A stretch of 39,156 nt of DNA from an uncultured Prevotella sp. (GCA_934183135.1 CAKPRX010000011.1:1-39156); one strand, 5' to 3'; counted from the first letter of the stretch, positions 1 through 8,793 are shown. The notes: generated by a model not told the origin, from the sequence alone. Numbers and translations are program-made.

Positions 1-408
1 CTTTACCAGGACAACCGTTCCAACTCGCACTACCCGGGCAAATGGTACGCCCGCGCCACCCACTCGCAGACCATAGACCTCGACGGGCTGGCAGACCACA
101 TGGCCTCGCACAACTGCGGGTTTTCCAAGGGACAGATACAGGGCATACTGACCGATATGGTGAGCTGCATACGCGAGCTGGTTCTGGACGGCAAGAGTGT
201 CAAGATAACCGACCTGGGCATCTTCTACCCCTCGCTCAAGACCAAGCCTGCCGACTCGGTGGCTGCCTTCAACGTCAAGGAGAACATAGACTCCGTGCGT
301 GTGGGATGCCGCTCTACGGGAGCCATGCGCTCATCGCGTCTCAAGGACGTACACGTGGCCGAGGCTCCCGTATATACGGGCGGCGCGGCTAATAAGAAGG
401 ACGAGTAA
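1..408 (+). CDS. HU-family (HU-HIG type) DNA-binding protein, 5' end missing
   Basis: The gene is open at the left edge; reading frame 1 from base 1 gives 135 residues and ends at a TAA. The visible protein begins with LYQDNRSNSHYPGKWYARAT and contains a long helix followed by VKITDLGIFYP, the beta-arm region of the Bacteroidetes 'DNA-binding protein, histone-like' family (TIGR01201/HU-HIG). These are architectural proteins thought to bind and bend DNA. The ATG at base 100 is internal: the residues before it are conserved family sequence, so it is not the start. The tail after about residue 115 (EAPVYTGGAANKKDE) is a disordered, charged end. A terminator follows at once, so this is the last gene of its unit. 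It differs in sequence from the shorter HU encoded near 37.6-37.9 kb. Family assignment is good; cellular role is inferred. Confidence 0.85.
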   Translation, partial: LYQDNRSNSHYPGKWYARATHSQTIDLDGLADHMASHNCGFSKGQIQGILTDMVSCIRELVLDGKSVKITDLGIFYPSLKTKPADSVAAFNVKENIDSVRVGCRSTGAMRSSRLKDVHVAEAPVYTGGAANKKDE

Positions 409-441
409 TAGTCCTGACACCGTCTGATACAGACAATAACT

Positions 442-487
442 AAAAAAAATCCCTGCGGCAGTCTGTGTACCGCGGGGATTTTTTTTC
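442..487 (+). terminator. Rho-independent terminator between convergent genes
   Basis: The stem ATCCCTGCGG pairs with CCGCGGGGAT (one G-U type pair) around an 11-base loop. It is preceded by eight A and followed by eight T, so it can work in both directions. It lies between the HU gene and the convergent C69 peptidase gene. Confidence 0.85.
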
Positions 488-514
488 GGTTCGTATGGAT
501 ATGGGGAGGTATCT

Positions 515-2161
515 TTACTCGGGCGAGATGAACTTGTCGCCAGTCTCCTTGACCAGCCGCTCGGCATACTTGGCGGGGAAGCCCTGACGCTGGACACGGG
601 CACCCAGTCCGGTCTTGGTACGCAGGAAGGTGCGCCCGCTGGTAGGCTTGACCACCATGTCGTTGTACTTTACGATGAGGAACACGGCCAGGTCTTTCCA
701 CGTGCTCAGCATCTGCTGGGCTTTCTGGTTGCTGTAGTCGTTAAGGTAGCTCAACGCCCGCGCCTTGTCGGTGCGGTACAGACTCAGCGCCTGCTCCTCG
801 ACCCCCTTCTGCAGGGCAAAGTAGCTACGCTCCAGACTGTCGCGCGTCTCCCTCAGCGTGGGAAACATCTGGCTGTAGCGCGGGTACACCATGTTGCTCA
901 CCCAGTTGCACACCCAGAAGGCGTTCTTGTCCGAGAAGGTCACCGCGTCGGCCCCAGGTGTGTTGTAGCACTCGGGCTGCACCGTGTTGCCGCAGTATAT
1001 GGGCGTATAGGCCACCATGTTGCCGTCGTCGTTGCCGAACCAGAACAGGCCGCCTATCTCGCGCGGAAGCCATGAGCGCATCTGGCTGACATAGCTGAAG
1101 GCCGTCTGCTGGGTGCTGGTGGGCCGCTCGTTGAAGTACTTCTTGCCATCGACCTTATACGACAGGGGCGTAGGACGGTAAGGCATCTGCCATATACCGC
1201 CGCCCATATCGAGCGTATCGGTGGCCAGGGGGGTGCCCTCGTAGTGGTCGCGCATACAGGCCTGTACCTCCTGGACGCTCACCTTATGGTCGGGCACTAT
1301 CCAGAGCGGCATGTCCTCGGCCTTAGGATCCTTGCCCAGGGCCCAGGGCAGATAGCGGTCGAAGCCCTTGTCGAAATGGCGGAAGAAACTCCACACACGG
1401 GCATCGCAGAAACGCCGTCCACCGAAGTCGGGAGCCGCATAGACGGCTTTCCAGGAGAAGTCGGCGTCGCGTCCGGTGTACCAGCCCTTGGAACGGGCAA
1501 ACCGGATGACATCCTTAGAGTAGAGCACGTTCTTGCGGTCTTTCATGTCAAACCGGCCGATACGGCTCTGGTTGGCATGGGCACAGATGGCATTGTCGGG
1601 TATGCGCAGGGCCACCCATACCACGCCCTTGGAGCCGGGCCCCTTGCCCATCATCTCCATAATCCAGGCCTCGTTGGCATCACAGATGGTAAAGGTCTCG
1701 CCGCTGCTGTTGTATCCGTAGGTCTCGGCCAGCGACGTCATCACCTTGATGGCCTCGCGTGCCGTCCGTGACCGCTGCAGGGCCACATATATCAGGCTGC
1801 CGTAGTCCATGATACCCTGGGGGTCTATCATCTCCTCGCGCCCGCCATAGGTGGTCTCGCCGATGGTAACCTGGTACTCGTTGATATTGCCGATAACGTT
1901 ATAGGTTACCGGCGCCTCGGGTATCTCGCCGTGATACTCGTTGGTGTCCCAGTCGTATATCTTGCGCATCTCGCCCCGGGCGTGCATTCCGGCCGGATAG
2001 TGGGCCAGCCCCATGAACATGCCGTAGTCGTCGGCGTTGTAGGTACAGATGACCGACCCGTCGGCCGAGGCTCCGCGGGCCACGATAAAGTTAGTACAGG
2101 CCGAGGCATAGGCAGCCACCGTAAGCAGGGCCGCCGTGAGAAGGGTACGTACATTCATCAT
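515..2161 (-). CDS. C69-family dipeptidase (peptidase U34), secreted
   Basis: A 548-residue protein of the C69 (PepD-like) family, N-terminal-nucleophile peptidases that cleave dipeptides. Residues 3-21 form a signal peptide ending AYASA, followed directly by C22 in the motif ACTNFIVARGASADGS. C22 is the expected catalytic nucleophile, and signal peptidase cleavage after A21 would expose it without a further propeptide. Other family-like segments include the stretch after ETFTICDANEAWIMEMMGKG. The protein probably acts in the periplasm. A second ATG (M2, 2158) is an equally good start. It is the last gene of the minus-strand operon; only one base separates it from the nadC stop. Exact peptide substrate is unknown. 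Confidence 0.9.
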   Translation of the reverse strand: MMNVRTLLTAALLTVAAYASACTNFIVARGASADGSVICTYNADDYGMFMGLAHYPAGMHARGEMRKIYDWDTNEYHGEIPEAPVTYNVIGNINEYQVTIGETTYGGREEMIDPQGIMDYGSLIYVALQRSRTAREAIKVMTSLAETYGYNSSGETFTICDANEAWIMEMMGKGPGSKGVVWVALRIPDNAICAHANQSRIGRFDMKDRKNVLYSKDVIRFARSKGWYTGRDADFSWKAVYAAPDFGGRRFCDARVWSFFRHFDKGFDRYLPWALGKDPKAEDMPLWIVPDHKVSVQEVQACMRDHYEGTPLATDTLDMGGGIWQMPYRPTPLSYKVDGKKYFNERPTSTQQTAFSYVSQMRSWLPREIGGLFWFGNDDGNMVAYTPIYCGNTVQPECYNTPGADAVTFSDKNAFWVCNWVSNMVYPRYSQMFPTLRETRDSLERSYFALQKGVEEQALSLYRTDKARALSYLNDYSNQKAQQMLSTWKDLAVFLIVKYNDMVVKPTSGRTFLRTKTGLGARVQRQGFPAKYAERLVKETGDKFISPE

Positions 2162-2162
2162 A

Positions 2163-3011
2163 TCAGCAAGCCTTAAAACTCATGTCCAGCCCCTTGACCG
2201 AGTGGGTAAGCGCGCCGACAGAGATATAGTCGACACCCTGCTCGGCATAGTCGCGTATGGTATCTATGGTGATATTGCCGCTCGACTCTACCTCGTAGCG
2301 ATGGTCGATGATCTCTACGGCCTTCTTAGTATCGGGCACACTGAAGTTGTCGAGCATGATACGGTCTACCCCGCCGCAGTCGAGCACCTGCTGAAGTTCG
2401 TCGAAGTTGCGAACCTCTATCTCAATCTTCAGTTTGAGATTTTTCTTCTGGAGATACTCGTGACAACGGTTGATAGCATTGGCGATACCTCCGGCAAAGT
2501 CGACATGATTGTCCTTGAGCAGTATCATGTCGAAGAGCCCGATACGGTGGTTAACGCCTCCGCCTATCTTGACGGCCTGTTTTTCGAGCATACGCATGCC
2601 CGGCGTGGTCTTACGGGTGTCCAGCACATGGGCCCCCGTGCCGGCTATACGCTCCACATACCTGTGGGTCATGGTAGCTATGCCGCTCATACGCTGCATG
2701 ATGTTGAGCATGAGGCGCTCGGTCTGCAGGAGCGACTGTACCTTACCGGTAACCACCATGGCTATGTCGCCCTTCTTGACCTGTGCCCCGTCGGGTATGA
2801 GCACCTCTACCTGCATCGTCGGGTCAAAGCGGTGGAACACCATCTTGGCTATCTCCACGCCGGCCAGGATGCCGTCTTCCTTGATGAGCAGGTGCGACTT
2901 GCCCATGGCATCGGCGGGAATACAGCAGAGGGTGGTATGGTCGCCGTCGCCGATGTCCTCAGCAAAAGACAGGTCGATGAGCCTGTCTATCAGTTCGTGT
3001 ACACTTAACAT
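2163..3011 (-). CDS. nadC: Quinolinate phosphoribosyltransferase (decarboxylating)
   Basis: A 282-residue NadC, which converts quinolinate and PRPP to nicotinate mononucleotide in de novo NAD synthesis, in the cytoplasm. Visible family signatures are LNIMQRMSGIAT, the DTRKTTPG substrate-binding motif, KIGGGVNHRIGL and ILLKDNH, followed by EIEVRNFDE and DRIMLDNFS of the barrel, all at expected spacing; length is normal. The start at 3011 (MLSVHELIDRLI) lies 28 bases after the stop of the DUF4296 gene and no promoter is seen in that gap, so it is probably read from the ileS operon. nadA and nadB are not in the window. Confidence 0.95.
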   Translation of the reverse strand: MLSVHELIDRLIDLSFAEDIGDGDHTTLCCIPADAMGKSHLLIKEDGILAGVEIAKMVFHRFDPTMQVEVLIPDGAQVKKGDIAMVVTGKVQSLLQTERLMLNIMQRMSGIATMTHRYVERIAGTGAHVLDTRKTTPGMRMLEKQAVKIGGGVNHRIGLFDMILLKDNHVDFAGGIANAINRCHEYLQKKNLKLKIEIEVRNFDELQQVLDCGGVDRIMLDNFSVPDTKKAVEIIDHRYEVESSGNITIDTIRDYAEQGVDYISVGALTHSVKGLDMSFKAC

Positions 3012-3039
3012 GTCTATGTCTCCTTATTTATATTATATA

Positions 3040-3978
3040 TCAGTTTACGTTTACCTTTCCTGGTACGGGTTTCAGCGGCCCGCGCGGTTTCATCAGCTTC
3101 AGGCGCTCACCCTGTGGGGGCATCCTCAGCGCCCTGCCCGTATCGGCCGTAACCGGGGCCGCCTGCATGGTGTCAGCCGTAGCACCCGTAGTGGCCGGCT
3201 TGTCGGTACTGTGGGTACGTATCAGCTGTATGTTGCTGACAAACATGAGCTGCAGGGTGGTCTGCGACTCCAGCTCGCTCTGGCTCTTGCTCAGTACGAT
3301 GTAGCCGCGTATCTCCTTGATGCCCTTGCGGTCATAGTCCTGTATGCGCAGGTTCTGATGGCCGGGCATGGACAGCTGTACGAAGTTGGACGCCACACTG
3401 TCGTTGGCCAGGCGTATGGACAGGAAGGCACAGGCACTGCGCGTGCCGTCCTGGTAGATAAAGTTGCAGTCGAAGATCAGCATGACGGCATCGCCGGCAT
3501 GAAAGGCAGTATCGGCCTTGACGACAAAGCTGTACTGGTTAAACGGAGCCTGAGGCAACAGTACCAGCGAGCGGGCCTCGCTCCACACGTTGGCCGTGTC
3601 GCCCTGTACGCCCATAGCCCCGAACTGTCCGGCCTCGGCAGCCGACGACCCCAGGGCCTGGGCCTCGTTCTTCAGGCGGGTCTCTACGCCCTCGTACAGT
3701 TTTTCCAGTTCCTCGGTATGGCGCATGTAATAGGCCAGCGAGCGGTCAAACTCGTCCCGGCTGACCCCGTACTTCCGCAGTACGGCATCCTCGTACACGC
3801 GCTGGTTCACCCCCTCGTCGGCCGTCTGACTGGCCATACTCTGCGAGATGTGGTAGTCATAGAGTATGTCCTCCATCTGTCCACGCGAGATGATGCCCGA
3901 CGGGAGCGAGGGCTTGCACCCTACGGTCAGCAACACCGCCAGCACCCCGAGTACGCATAGTTGTAACCTGCCTGTCAT
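3040..3978 (-). CDS. DUF4296-domain lipoprotein
   Basis: Starting at the ATG at 3978 gives 312 residues beginning MTGRLQLCVLGVLAVLLTVGC, a short lipoprotein signal with the lipidated cysteine at C21. The longer frame upstream (to 4032) would run into lspA and has no signal at its N-terminus, so I reject it. The segment SGIISRGQMEDILYDYHISQ matches the DUF4296 signature of Bacteroidetes, a family without known function that typically follows lspA. A Pro/Thr-rich C-terminal tail follows. The start codon lies one base after the lspA stop, so translation is probably coupled to the signal peptidase that would process this lipoprotein. The lipobox (T-V-G-C) is not ideal, which lowers certainty about lipidation. 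Confidence 0.8.
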   Translation of the reverse strand: MTGRLQLCVLGVLAVLLTVGCKPSLPSGIISRGQMEDILYDYHISQSMASQTADEGVNQRVYEDAVLRKYGVSRDEFDRSLAYYMRHTEELEKLYEGVETRLKNEAQALGSSAAEAGQFGAMGVQGDTANVWSEARSLVLLPQAPFNQYSFVVKADTAFHAGDAVMLIFDCNFIYQDGTRSACAFLSIRLANDSVASNFVQLSMPGHQNLRIQDYDRKGIKEIRGYIVLSKSQSELESQTTLQLMFVSNIQLIRTHSTDKPATTGATADTMQAAPVTADTGRALRMPPQGERLKLMKPRGPLKPVPGKVNVN

Positions 3979-3979
3979 A

Positions 3980-4654
3980 TTACGGTTGCTCCTCATTAGT
4001 CTTGCTGCCGTCCTTACCGCTCCGCGGGGCAAAGACCGACAGGGTTTCCAGCTCCCTGCGGCACAGTATGAGCAGCATAACCACGCCTACGCTGATACAG
4101 GCATCGGCAAAGTTGAACACAGGCGAGAAGAAGACGAACTCACTGCCTCCCACCACCGGAACCCAGCTGGGCCACGTGGTGACGATAAGGGGGAAGTAGA
4201 ACATGTCTACCACCTTGCCCATCAGGAACCCCGCGTAGCCCGTGCCAAAGGGCACTACCGACGCGACCTCGAACGGCGTAGACGCATCGAACGCCAGGCC
4301 ATAGAACATCGAGTCAAGGATGTTGCCGGCGGCACCGGCCATGACCATCGAGAGCAGTACTATGTAACGGGTACGGGCCTGCAGCCTTACCTGCCGGTGT
4401 ATGTACCAGCCTATGGCTATCACGGCCACGATACGCAGCACGCTCAGCACGAACTTGTTGATAAAGGTCATGCCATAAGCCATGCCCGAGTTCTCCACGA
4501 AGTCTATGTAGAACCAGTCGGTTACATGTATGGCCTCGCCCAGGCACATGTGGGTCTTGACGAGTATCTTGATAACCTGGTCTACGATGAGCAGGGCTAC
4601 GATGAGCACCACCGCCAGCCGCCCGTCGGTCAGTATCTGTCTTAATCTGTTCAT
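3980..4654 (-). CDS. lspA: Lipoprotein signal peptidase (signal peptidase II)
   Basis: A 224-residue inner-membrane aspartyl protease that removes signal peptides from prolipoproteins after diacylglyceryl transfer. Four hydrophobic segments are visible. The two catalytic aspartates sit in the expected motifs: GNILD (D114) and NFAD (D184). ENSGMAYGM matches the family's conserved E-N-x-G-x-A/S-F motif. It is longer than the E. coli enzyme because of an insertion of about 50 residues between the two catalytic motifs and a hydrophilic C-terminal tail, both common in Bacteroidetes. The start lies two bases after the stop of the DksA-like gene. Confidence 0.95.
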   Translation of the reverse strand: MNRLRQILTDGRLAVVLIVALLIVDQVIKILVKTHMCLGEAIHVTDWFYIDFVENSGMAYGMTFINKFVLSVLRIVAVIAIGWYIHRQVRLQARTRYIVLLSMVMAGAAGNILDSMFYGLAFDASTPFEVASVVPFGTGYAGFLMGKVVDMFYFPLIVTTWPSWVPVVGGSEFVFFSPVFNFADACISVGVVMLLILCRRELETLSVFAPRSGKDGSKTNEEQP

Positions 4655-4656
4655 TT

Positions 4657-5037
4657 TTAGTGTTTGCGCGCGTTCTTAGAGGCCACACTCAGCGTGGCAT
4701 GCGGCACGGCCCGGAGCCTCTCCTTAGAGATGAGCTCGCCCGTCATACGGTCTATGCCATACGTCTTATTGCTAATCCTTACCAGGGCCGCCTCAAGTCC
4801 CTGTATAAACTTCTGCTGGCGCGCAGCCATGGCCACCAGCTCTTCCTTGGACTGGGTAAGGCTCCCCTCCTCCAATGCCTTGTAAGTGGGAGATGTGTCG
4901 TCGACATCGTTAGTGTCCTGGTTCATCAGCCGCCGCATCATCTTGGTATAGCTGTCGCGGGCTATGGCCAACTTGTCATTAATGATAGCGCGGAACTCTT
5001 CCAGTTCCTCATCGCTGTAACGTGTCTTTGTTTCCAT
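4657..5037 (-). CDS. TraR/DksA-family protein lacking zinc-finger cysteines
   Basis: With the start at METKTRYSDE (5037) the protein has 126 residues; an upstream ATG at 5049 is also possible. The N-terminal half is a predicted coiled-coil (DEELEEFRAIINDKLAIARD onward) and the C-terminal part carries the DksA/TraR signature GELISKERLRAVPHATLS. DksA proteins bind in the RNA polymerase secondary channel with ppGpp and reset transcription. The C4 zinc finger is gone: the site that is usually cysteine before the MTGEL turn is aspartate (GID), and the whole protein has no cysteine. Fold retention without zinc is known in some DksA variants; function here is inferred. It sits between ileS and lspA, the usual Bacteroidetes order. 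Confidence 0.88.
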   Translation of the reverse strand: METKTRYSDEELEEFRAIINDKLAIARDSYTKMMRRLMNQDTNDVDDTSPTYKALEEGSLTQSKEELVAMAARQQKFIQGLEAALVRISNKTYGIDRMTGELISKERLRAVPHATLSVASKNARKH

Positions 5038-5056
5038 GTAACTTAGCATTTAGGTT

Positions 5057-5091
5057 CCGTCTGCCGGGCTAATCGCCAAGACGGCAGACGG
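5057..5091 (-). repeat. Perfect 10-bp inverted repeat between ileS and the dksA-like gene
   Basis: CCGTCTGCCG (5057-5066) is the exact reverse complement of CGGCAGACGG (5082-5091) across a 15-base loop. No T run follows on the minus strand, so it is not a canonical terminator. It may stabilise or process the ileS operon transcript, or be a weak attenuator. Confidence 0.6.
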
Positions 5092-5102
5092 TTCTGATGT
5101 TA

Positions 5103-8100
5103 TTAACTTTTCTCTATTTTGATACAGACCTTGAAGTCGTCAAAGTCTACCTCGGCACCGTCATTGGGAGCCACCTCGATGGCATCGGCCAGCACCTGGG
5201 CCTTGACATAGTCGCCAAAGGCTGCGATGGCAGCATCGGTCTTCTCGTTGGGAGCCACGGTTACCCGTATGCGGTCGGTTATCTCCAGTCCGCCATCCTT
5301 GCGCATGTTCTGTATGCGGTTGATAAGCTCGCGGGCCATACCCTCGTTGCGCAGCTCGTCGGTCAGCTCTACCTCCAGGGCCACGGTCAGGTTGCCATCG
5401 TTAGAGACCAGCCATCCGGGTATGTCCTCGCTGATTATCTCCACATCGGCAGCTTCTACGGTTACGGTCTGTCCCTCTATGTCGAACGCGAGGCTTCCCT
5501 GGCTTTCCAGCCGGTTTATCTCCTCCTGGGTCAGACCGTCCATGTGGGCGGCCACACGCTTCATCAGCTTGCCATACTTCTTGCCCATCACGCGGAAGTT
5601 GCACTTCACCTTCTTGACCAGGAAGTCCGAGTTCTCCACAAAGTTGACGGCCTTGACATTCACCTCGTTGCGAACCAGCTCCTTAACGGCGCTGATGTGC
5701 TCGCGCTGCCTGTCGTCTACAGCCGGTATCATCAGCTGGGCCAGAGGCTGGCGCACCTTGATATTGACCTTACGGCGCAGGGCCAGGGTCATCGAGGTTA
5801 TCTTCTGGGCTATGTCCATACGTGCCTCCAGCTCCTGGTCTATGGCAGCGGCGTCAGCTACGGGGAAGTGCTCCAGGTGTACGCTCACCAGCTTGCCTCC
5901 CAGGTCGTGGTAGAGCCTGTCGGCATAGAAGGGGGCAAACGGGGCGAGCAGCTTGGCTACCGTCATCAGGCAGGTGTAAAGCGTCTGGTAGGCGTGGAGC
6001 TTGTCGGCATCCATCTCCTTACCCCAGAAACGCTTGCGGTTAAGCCTTACGAACCAGTTGCTCAGGTCGTCGTTTACAAAGTTGTCTATCAGGCGGCCGG
6101 CACGGGTCGGGTCATAGCCGTCCAGCTGTTTCTGCACATTCAGTATAAGCGTGTTGGCCTTGGATATTATCCACCGGTCTATCTCCGGACGCTCTGCCAG
6201 ACTGCCCTTGTCCATCATGGTGTCGGGGTCAAATCCGTCTACATTGGCGTACAGCGCGAAGAAGCTGTAAGTGTTGTACAGCGTTCCGAAGAACTTGCGG
6301 CGAACCTCGTCTACACCCTCGGGGTCGAACTTGAGGTTGTCCCAAGGCTCGCTGTTGGTCATCATGTAGAAGCGCACGGGGTCGGCACCGTATTTCTCCA
6401 GCATCTCGAACGGGTTGGTCACGTTGCCCACATGCTTGCTCATCTTGTTGCCCTTGGCATCGAGCACCAGGCCCGACGAGATGACATTTCTGAAGGCCAC
6501 GCTGTCAAATATCATCGTGGCGATGGCATGCAGGGTGAAGAACCAGCCACGTGTCTGGTCTACGCCCTCGTTGATAAAGTCGGCGGGGAAGAAGGCTGGC
6601 GGTATCGGTGTCCCCTCGTACTGCGAGTGTATCATGGCCTGGCGGTCGGTCTCGGTGCCGCGTGCCATGGCCCCCTCGAAGGGATAGTGCAGCTGGGCAT
6701 AAGGCATAGAGCCGCTGTCGAACCACACATCGATGAGGTCGCTCTCGCGGTACATGGGCTTGCCCTCGTCGTTAACCAGCACAATGTGGTCTACATAGGG
6801 ACGGTGCAGGTCTATACGGTCATAGTTGGCCTGCGAGTAGTCGCCCGGAACAAATCCCTTGTCCTTCAGCGGATTGCTCTTCATAACGCCAGCAGCCACC
6901 GAGCGTTCTATCTCGTTGTACAGTTCCTCTATGCTGCCGATACACTTCTCGCCCCGGTTCTCGTCGCGCCAGATGGGCAGCGGAGTACCCCAGAAGCGCG
7001 AGCGCGAGAGGTTCCAGTCGTTCAGGTTCTCCAGCCAGTTGCCAAAACGGCCCGTTCCCGTAGACTCGGGCTGCCAGTTGATGGTCTTGTTGAGCTCTAC
7101 CATGCGCTCCTTGGAGGCAGTGTCCTTGATAAACCATGAGTCAAGCGGATAGTAGAGGATGGGCTTGTCCGTACGCCAGCAGTGGGGGTAGTTGTGTACG
7201 TGCTTCTCGGTCTTGTAGGCTAGCCCCTCCTGCTTGAGTTCCATGCAGATGATGACGTTCAGGTCTTCGGCCTTCTCCGAGGCTTTCTTGTCCCATACGC
7301 CATTGACGTTGAACCGTGGGTCGTAGGCGTTCTTCACATAGTCGCCGGCATGGTGACTGTAGAGGGCCACGTCGACACAGCGGTCTACGAAGTTGGCGTC
7401 CAGCTCGTCTATCACATAGAACTTGCCCTGCAGGTCTACCATCGGGCGGGTCTCGCCCTTTTTATTAATAAGGTATAGGGCGGGTATATTGGCATCCTTG
7501 GCCACCTTGGCATCATCGGCACCAAAGGTGGGGGCTATGTGTACGATACCCGTACCGTCGTCGGTGGTAACATAGTCGCCCAAGATGACACGGAAGGCCT
7601 GGTCGGCCATCTCCACAAAGCGGTCGCGGCCGTCGGTGCTGGCAAATACCTTGTCGGCATGGGCCTGGGCATAGTCATTGACAAAGCGGGGAGCCAGGTC
7701 GCCCACCTTCTCGCAGGGCTTTACCCATGGCATGAGCTGCCTGTAGCGCAGCCCCTCCAGCTCGGTGCCCTTCATGTGGTCTACGATGCGCCAGGGGCAG
7801 AGTTTCTTGTCCTTGTCAAAGGCTGGCAGGTCGCCCTCCTTGCACTCCTGGTCGGCCTTCAGGTACGAGGTTATCAGGCTCTCGGCCATCACTAACGTCA
7901 TGGGCTCGCCGGAGTAGGGGTTGTACGACTCTATGGCCACATAGTCTATCTTGGGGCCTACGCAGAGCGCCACGTTAGAGGGCAGTGTCCACGGCGTAGT
8001 GGTCCAGGCCAGGAAGTAGGGCTTGCCCCACTTGGCCCACTCGGCCTTGGGGTTTACTATCTGGAACTGGGCTGTCACGGTCAGGTCCTTTACGTCGCGG

Positions 8101-8720
8101 TAGCATCCCGGCTGGTTGAGCTCGTGGCTCGACAGTCCGGTACCGGCACCTGGGCTATAGGGCTGTATGGTGTAGCCCTTGTAGAGCAGTCCCTTGTTGT
8201 ACAGCTGCTTGAGCAGCCACCACAGCGTCTCGATATACTTGTTGTCGTAGGTGATGTAGGGGTGGTCCAGGTCTACAAAGTAGCCCATGTCCTCGGTAAG
8301 CTCGCGCCACTCCTGGGTAAACTTCATCACGTTCTCGCGACACTTGTGGTTGTAGTCCTCGGTCGAAATATACTTGTCAGAGTCGCGGTTGTCTATATCT
8401 TTCTTGGTAATGCCGAGTTCTTTCTCGACACCCAGCTCGACGGGCAGTCCGTGGGTGTCCCAGCCGGCCTTGCGGTGAACCTGGTAACCCTGCATGGTCT
8501 TATAGCGGTTAAAGGTATCCTTGATGGCACGGGCTAAAACGTGGTGAATACCAGGGTGACCATTGGCAGAAGGAGGACCCTCGAAGAAGATAAACTGGGG
8601 GTTGCCCTCGCGCTCGTCAATACTCTTGTGGAAAACGTCATTCTTTTTCCACTCAGCCAAAACATCCTTGTTGACCTCAACAAGGTTTAAACCATTGTGT
8701 TCGGCAAATTTTTTAGCCAT
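5103..8720 (-). CDS. ileS: Isoleucyl-tRNA synthetase, IleRS2-like with swapped HIGH motif
   Basis: A 1205-residue class I synthetase charging tRNA-Ile. Recognisable parts: EGPPSANG and the ATP-signature region at residues 47-60, AGWDTHGLPVE, the CP1 editing domain in the middle (for example TTDDGTGIVHIAPTFGADD), DVWFDSGSMPYA, and the KMSK loop at residues 759-762, followed by the anticodon-binding domain and a long C-terminal extension. The HIGH position reads GIHH (57-60), with the first and third residues swapped relative to HIGH; such motifs are reported in IleRS2 enzymes that are extremely resistant to mupirocin. The CP1 sequence looks intact, so editing is probably retained. It is the first gene of the minus-strand operon, driven by the promoter at 8762-8793. 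Confidence 0.97.
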   Translation of the reverse strand: MAKKFAEHNGLNLVEVNKDVLAEWKKNDVFHKSIDEREGNPQFIFFEGPPSANGHPGIHHVLARAIKDTFNRYKTMQGYQVHRKAGWDTHGLPVELGVEKELGITKKDIDNRDSDKYISTEDYNHKCRENVMKFTQEWRELTEDMGYFVDLDHPYITYDNKYIETLWWLLKQLYNKGLLYKGYTIQPYSPGAGTGLSSHELNQPGCYRDVKDLTVTAQFQIVNPKAEWAKWGKPYFLAWTTTPWTLPSNVALCVGPKIDYVAIESYNPYSGEPMTLVMAESLITSYLKADQECKEGDLPAFDKDKKLCPWRIVDHMKGTELEGLRYRQLMPWVKPCEKVGDLAPRFVNDYAQAHADKVFASTDGRDRFVEMADQAFRVILGDYVTTDDGTGIVHIAPTFGADDAKVAKDANIPALYLINKKGETRPMVDLQGKFYVIDELDANFVDRCVDVALYSHHAGDYVKNAYDPRFNVNGVWDKKASEKAEDLNVIICMELKQEGLAYKTEKHVHNYPHCWRTDKPILYYPLDSWFIKDTASKERMVELNKTINWQPESTGTGRFGNWLENLNDWNLSRSRFWGTPLPIWRDENRGEKCIGSIEELYNEIERSVAAGVMKSNPLKDKGFVPGDYSQANYDRIDLHRPYVDHIVLVNDEGKPMYRESDLIDVWFDSGSMPYAQLHYPFEGAMARGTETDRQAMIHSQYEGTPIPPAFFPADFINEGVDQTRGWFFTLHAIATMIFDSVAFRNVISSGLVLDAKGNKMSKHVGNVTNPFEMLEKYGADPVRFYMMTNSEPWDNLKFDPEGVDEVRRKFFGTLYNTYSFFALYANVDGFDPDTMMDKGSLAERPEIDRWIISKANTLILNVQKQLDGYDPTRAGRLIDNFVNDDLSNWFVRLNRKRFWGKEMDADKLHAYQTLYTCLMTVAKLLAPFAPFYADRLYHDLGGKLVSVHLEHFPVADAAAIDQELEARMDIAQKITSMTLALRRKVNIKVRQPLAQLMIPAVDDRQREHISAVKELVRNEVNVKAVNFVENSDFLVKKVKCNFRVMGKKYGKLMKRVAAHMDGLTQEEINRLESQGSLAFDIEGQTVTVEAADVEIISEDIPGWLVSNDGNLTVALEVELTDELRNEGMARELINRIQNMRKDGGLEITDRIRVTVAPNEKTDAAIAAFGDYVKAQVLADAIEVAPNDGAEVDFDDFKVCIKIEKS

Positions 8721-8761
8721 TTCTATATCTTTTATGTATTACCTATATTAATTAATGCGGG

Positions 8762-8793
8762 CAAAGTTACATAAATTAGATGATATGGACAAA
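8762..8793 (-). promoter_or_regulatory. Bacteroidetes-type promoter for the ileS operon
   Basis: On the minus strand, TTTG (8793-8790), a 20-base spacer and TAACTTTG (8769-8762) match the -33/-7 consensus TTTG-N19-21-TAnnTTTG. The ileS start is about 40 bases downstream. Confidence 0.75.

Noticed and set aside
5097..7139. 680-codon open frame on the plus strand opposite ileS
   Set aside because: It lies antisense to conserved IleRS sequence and shows no protein signature.
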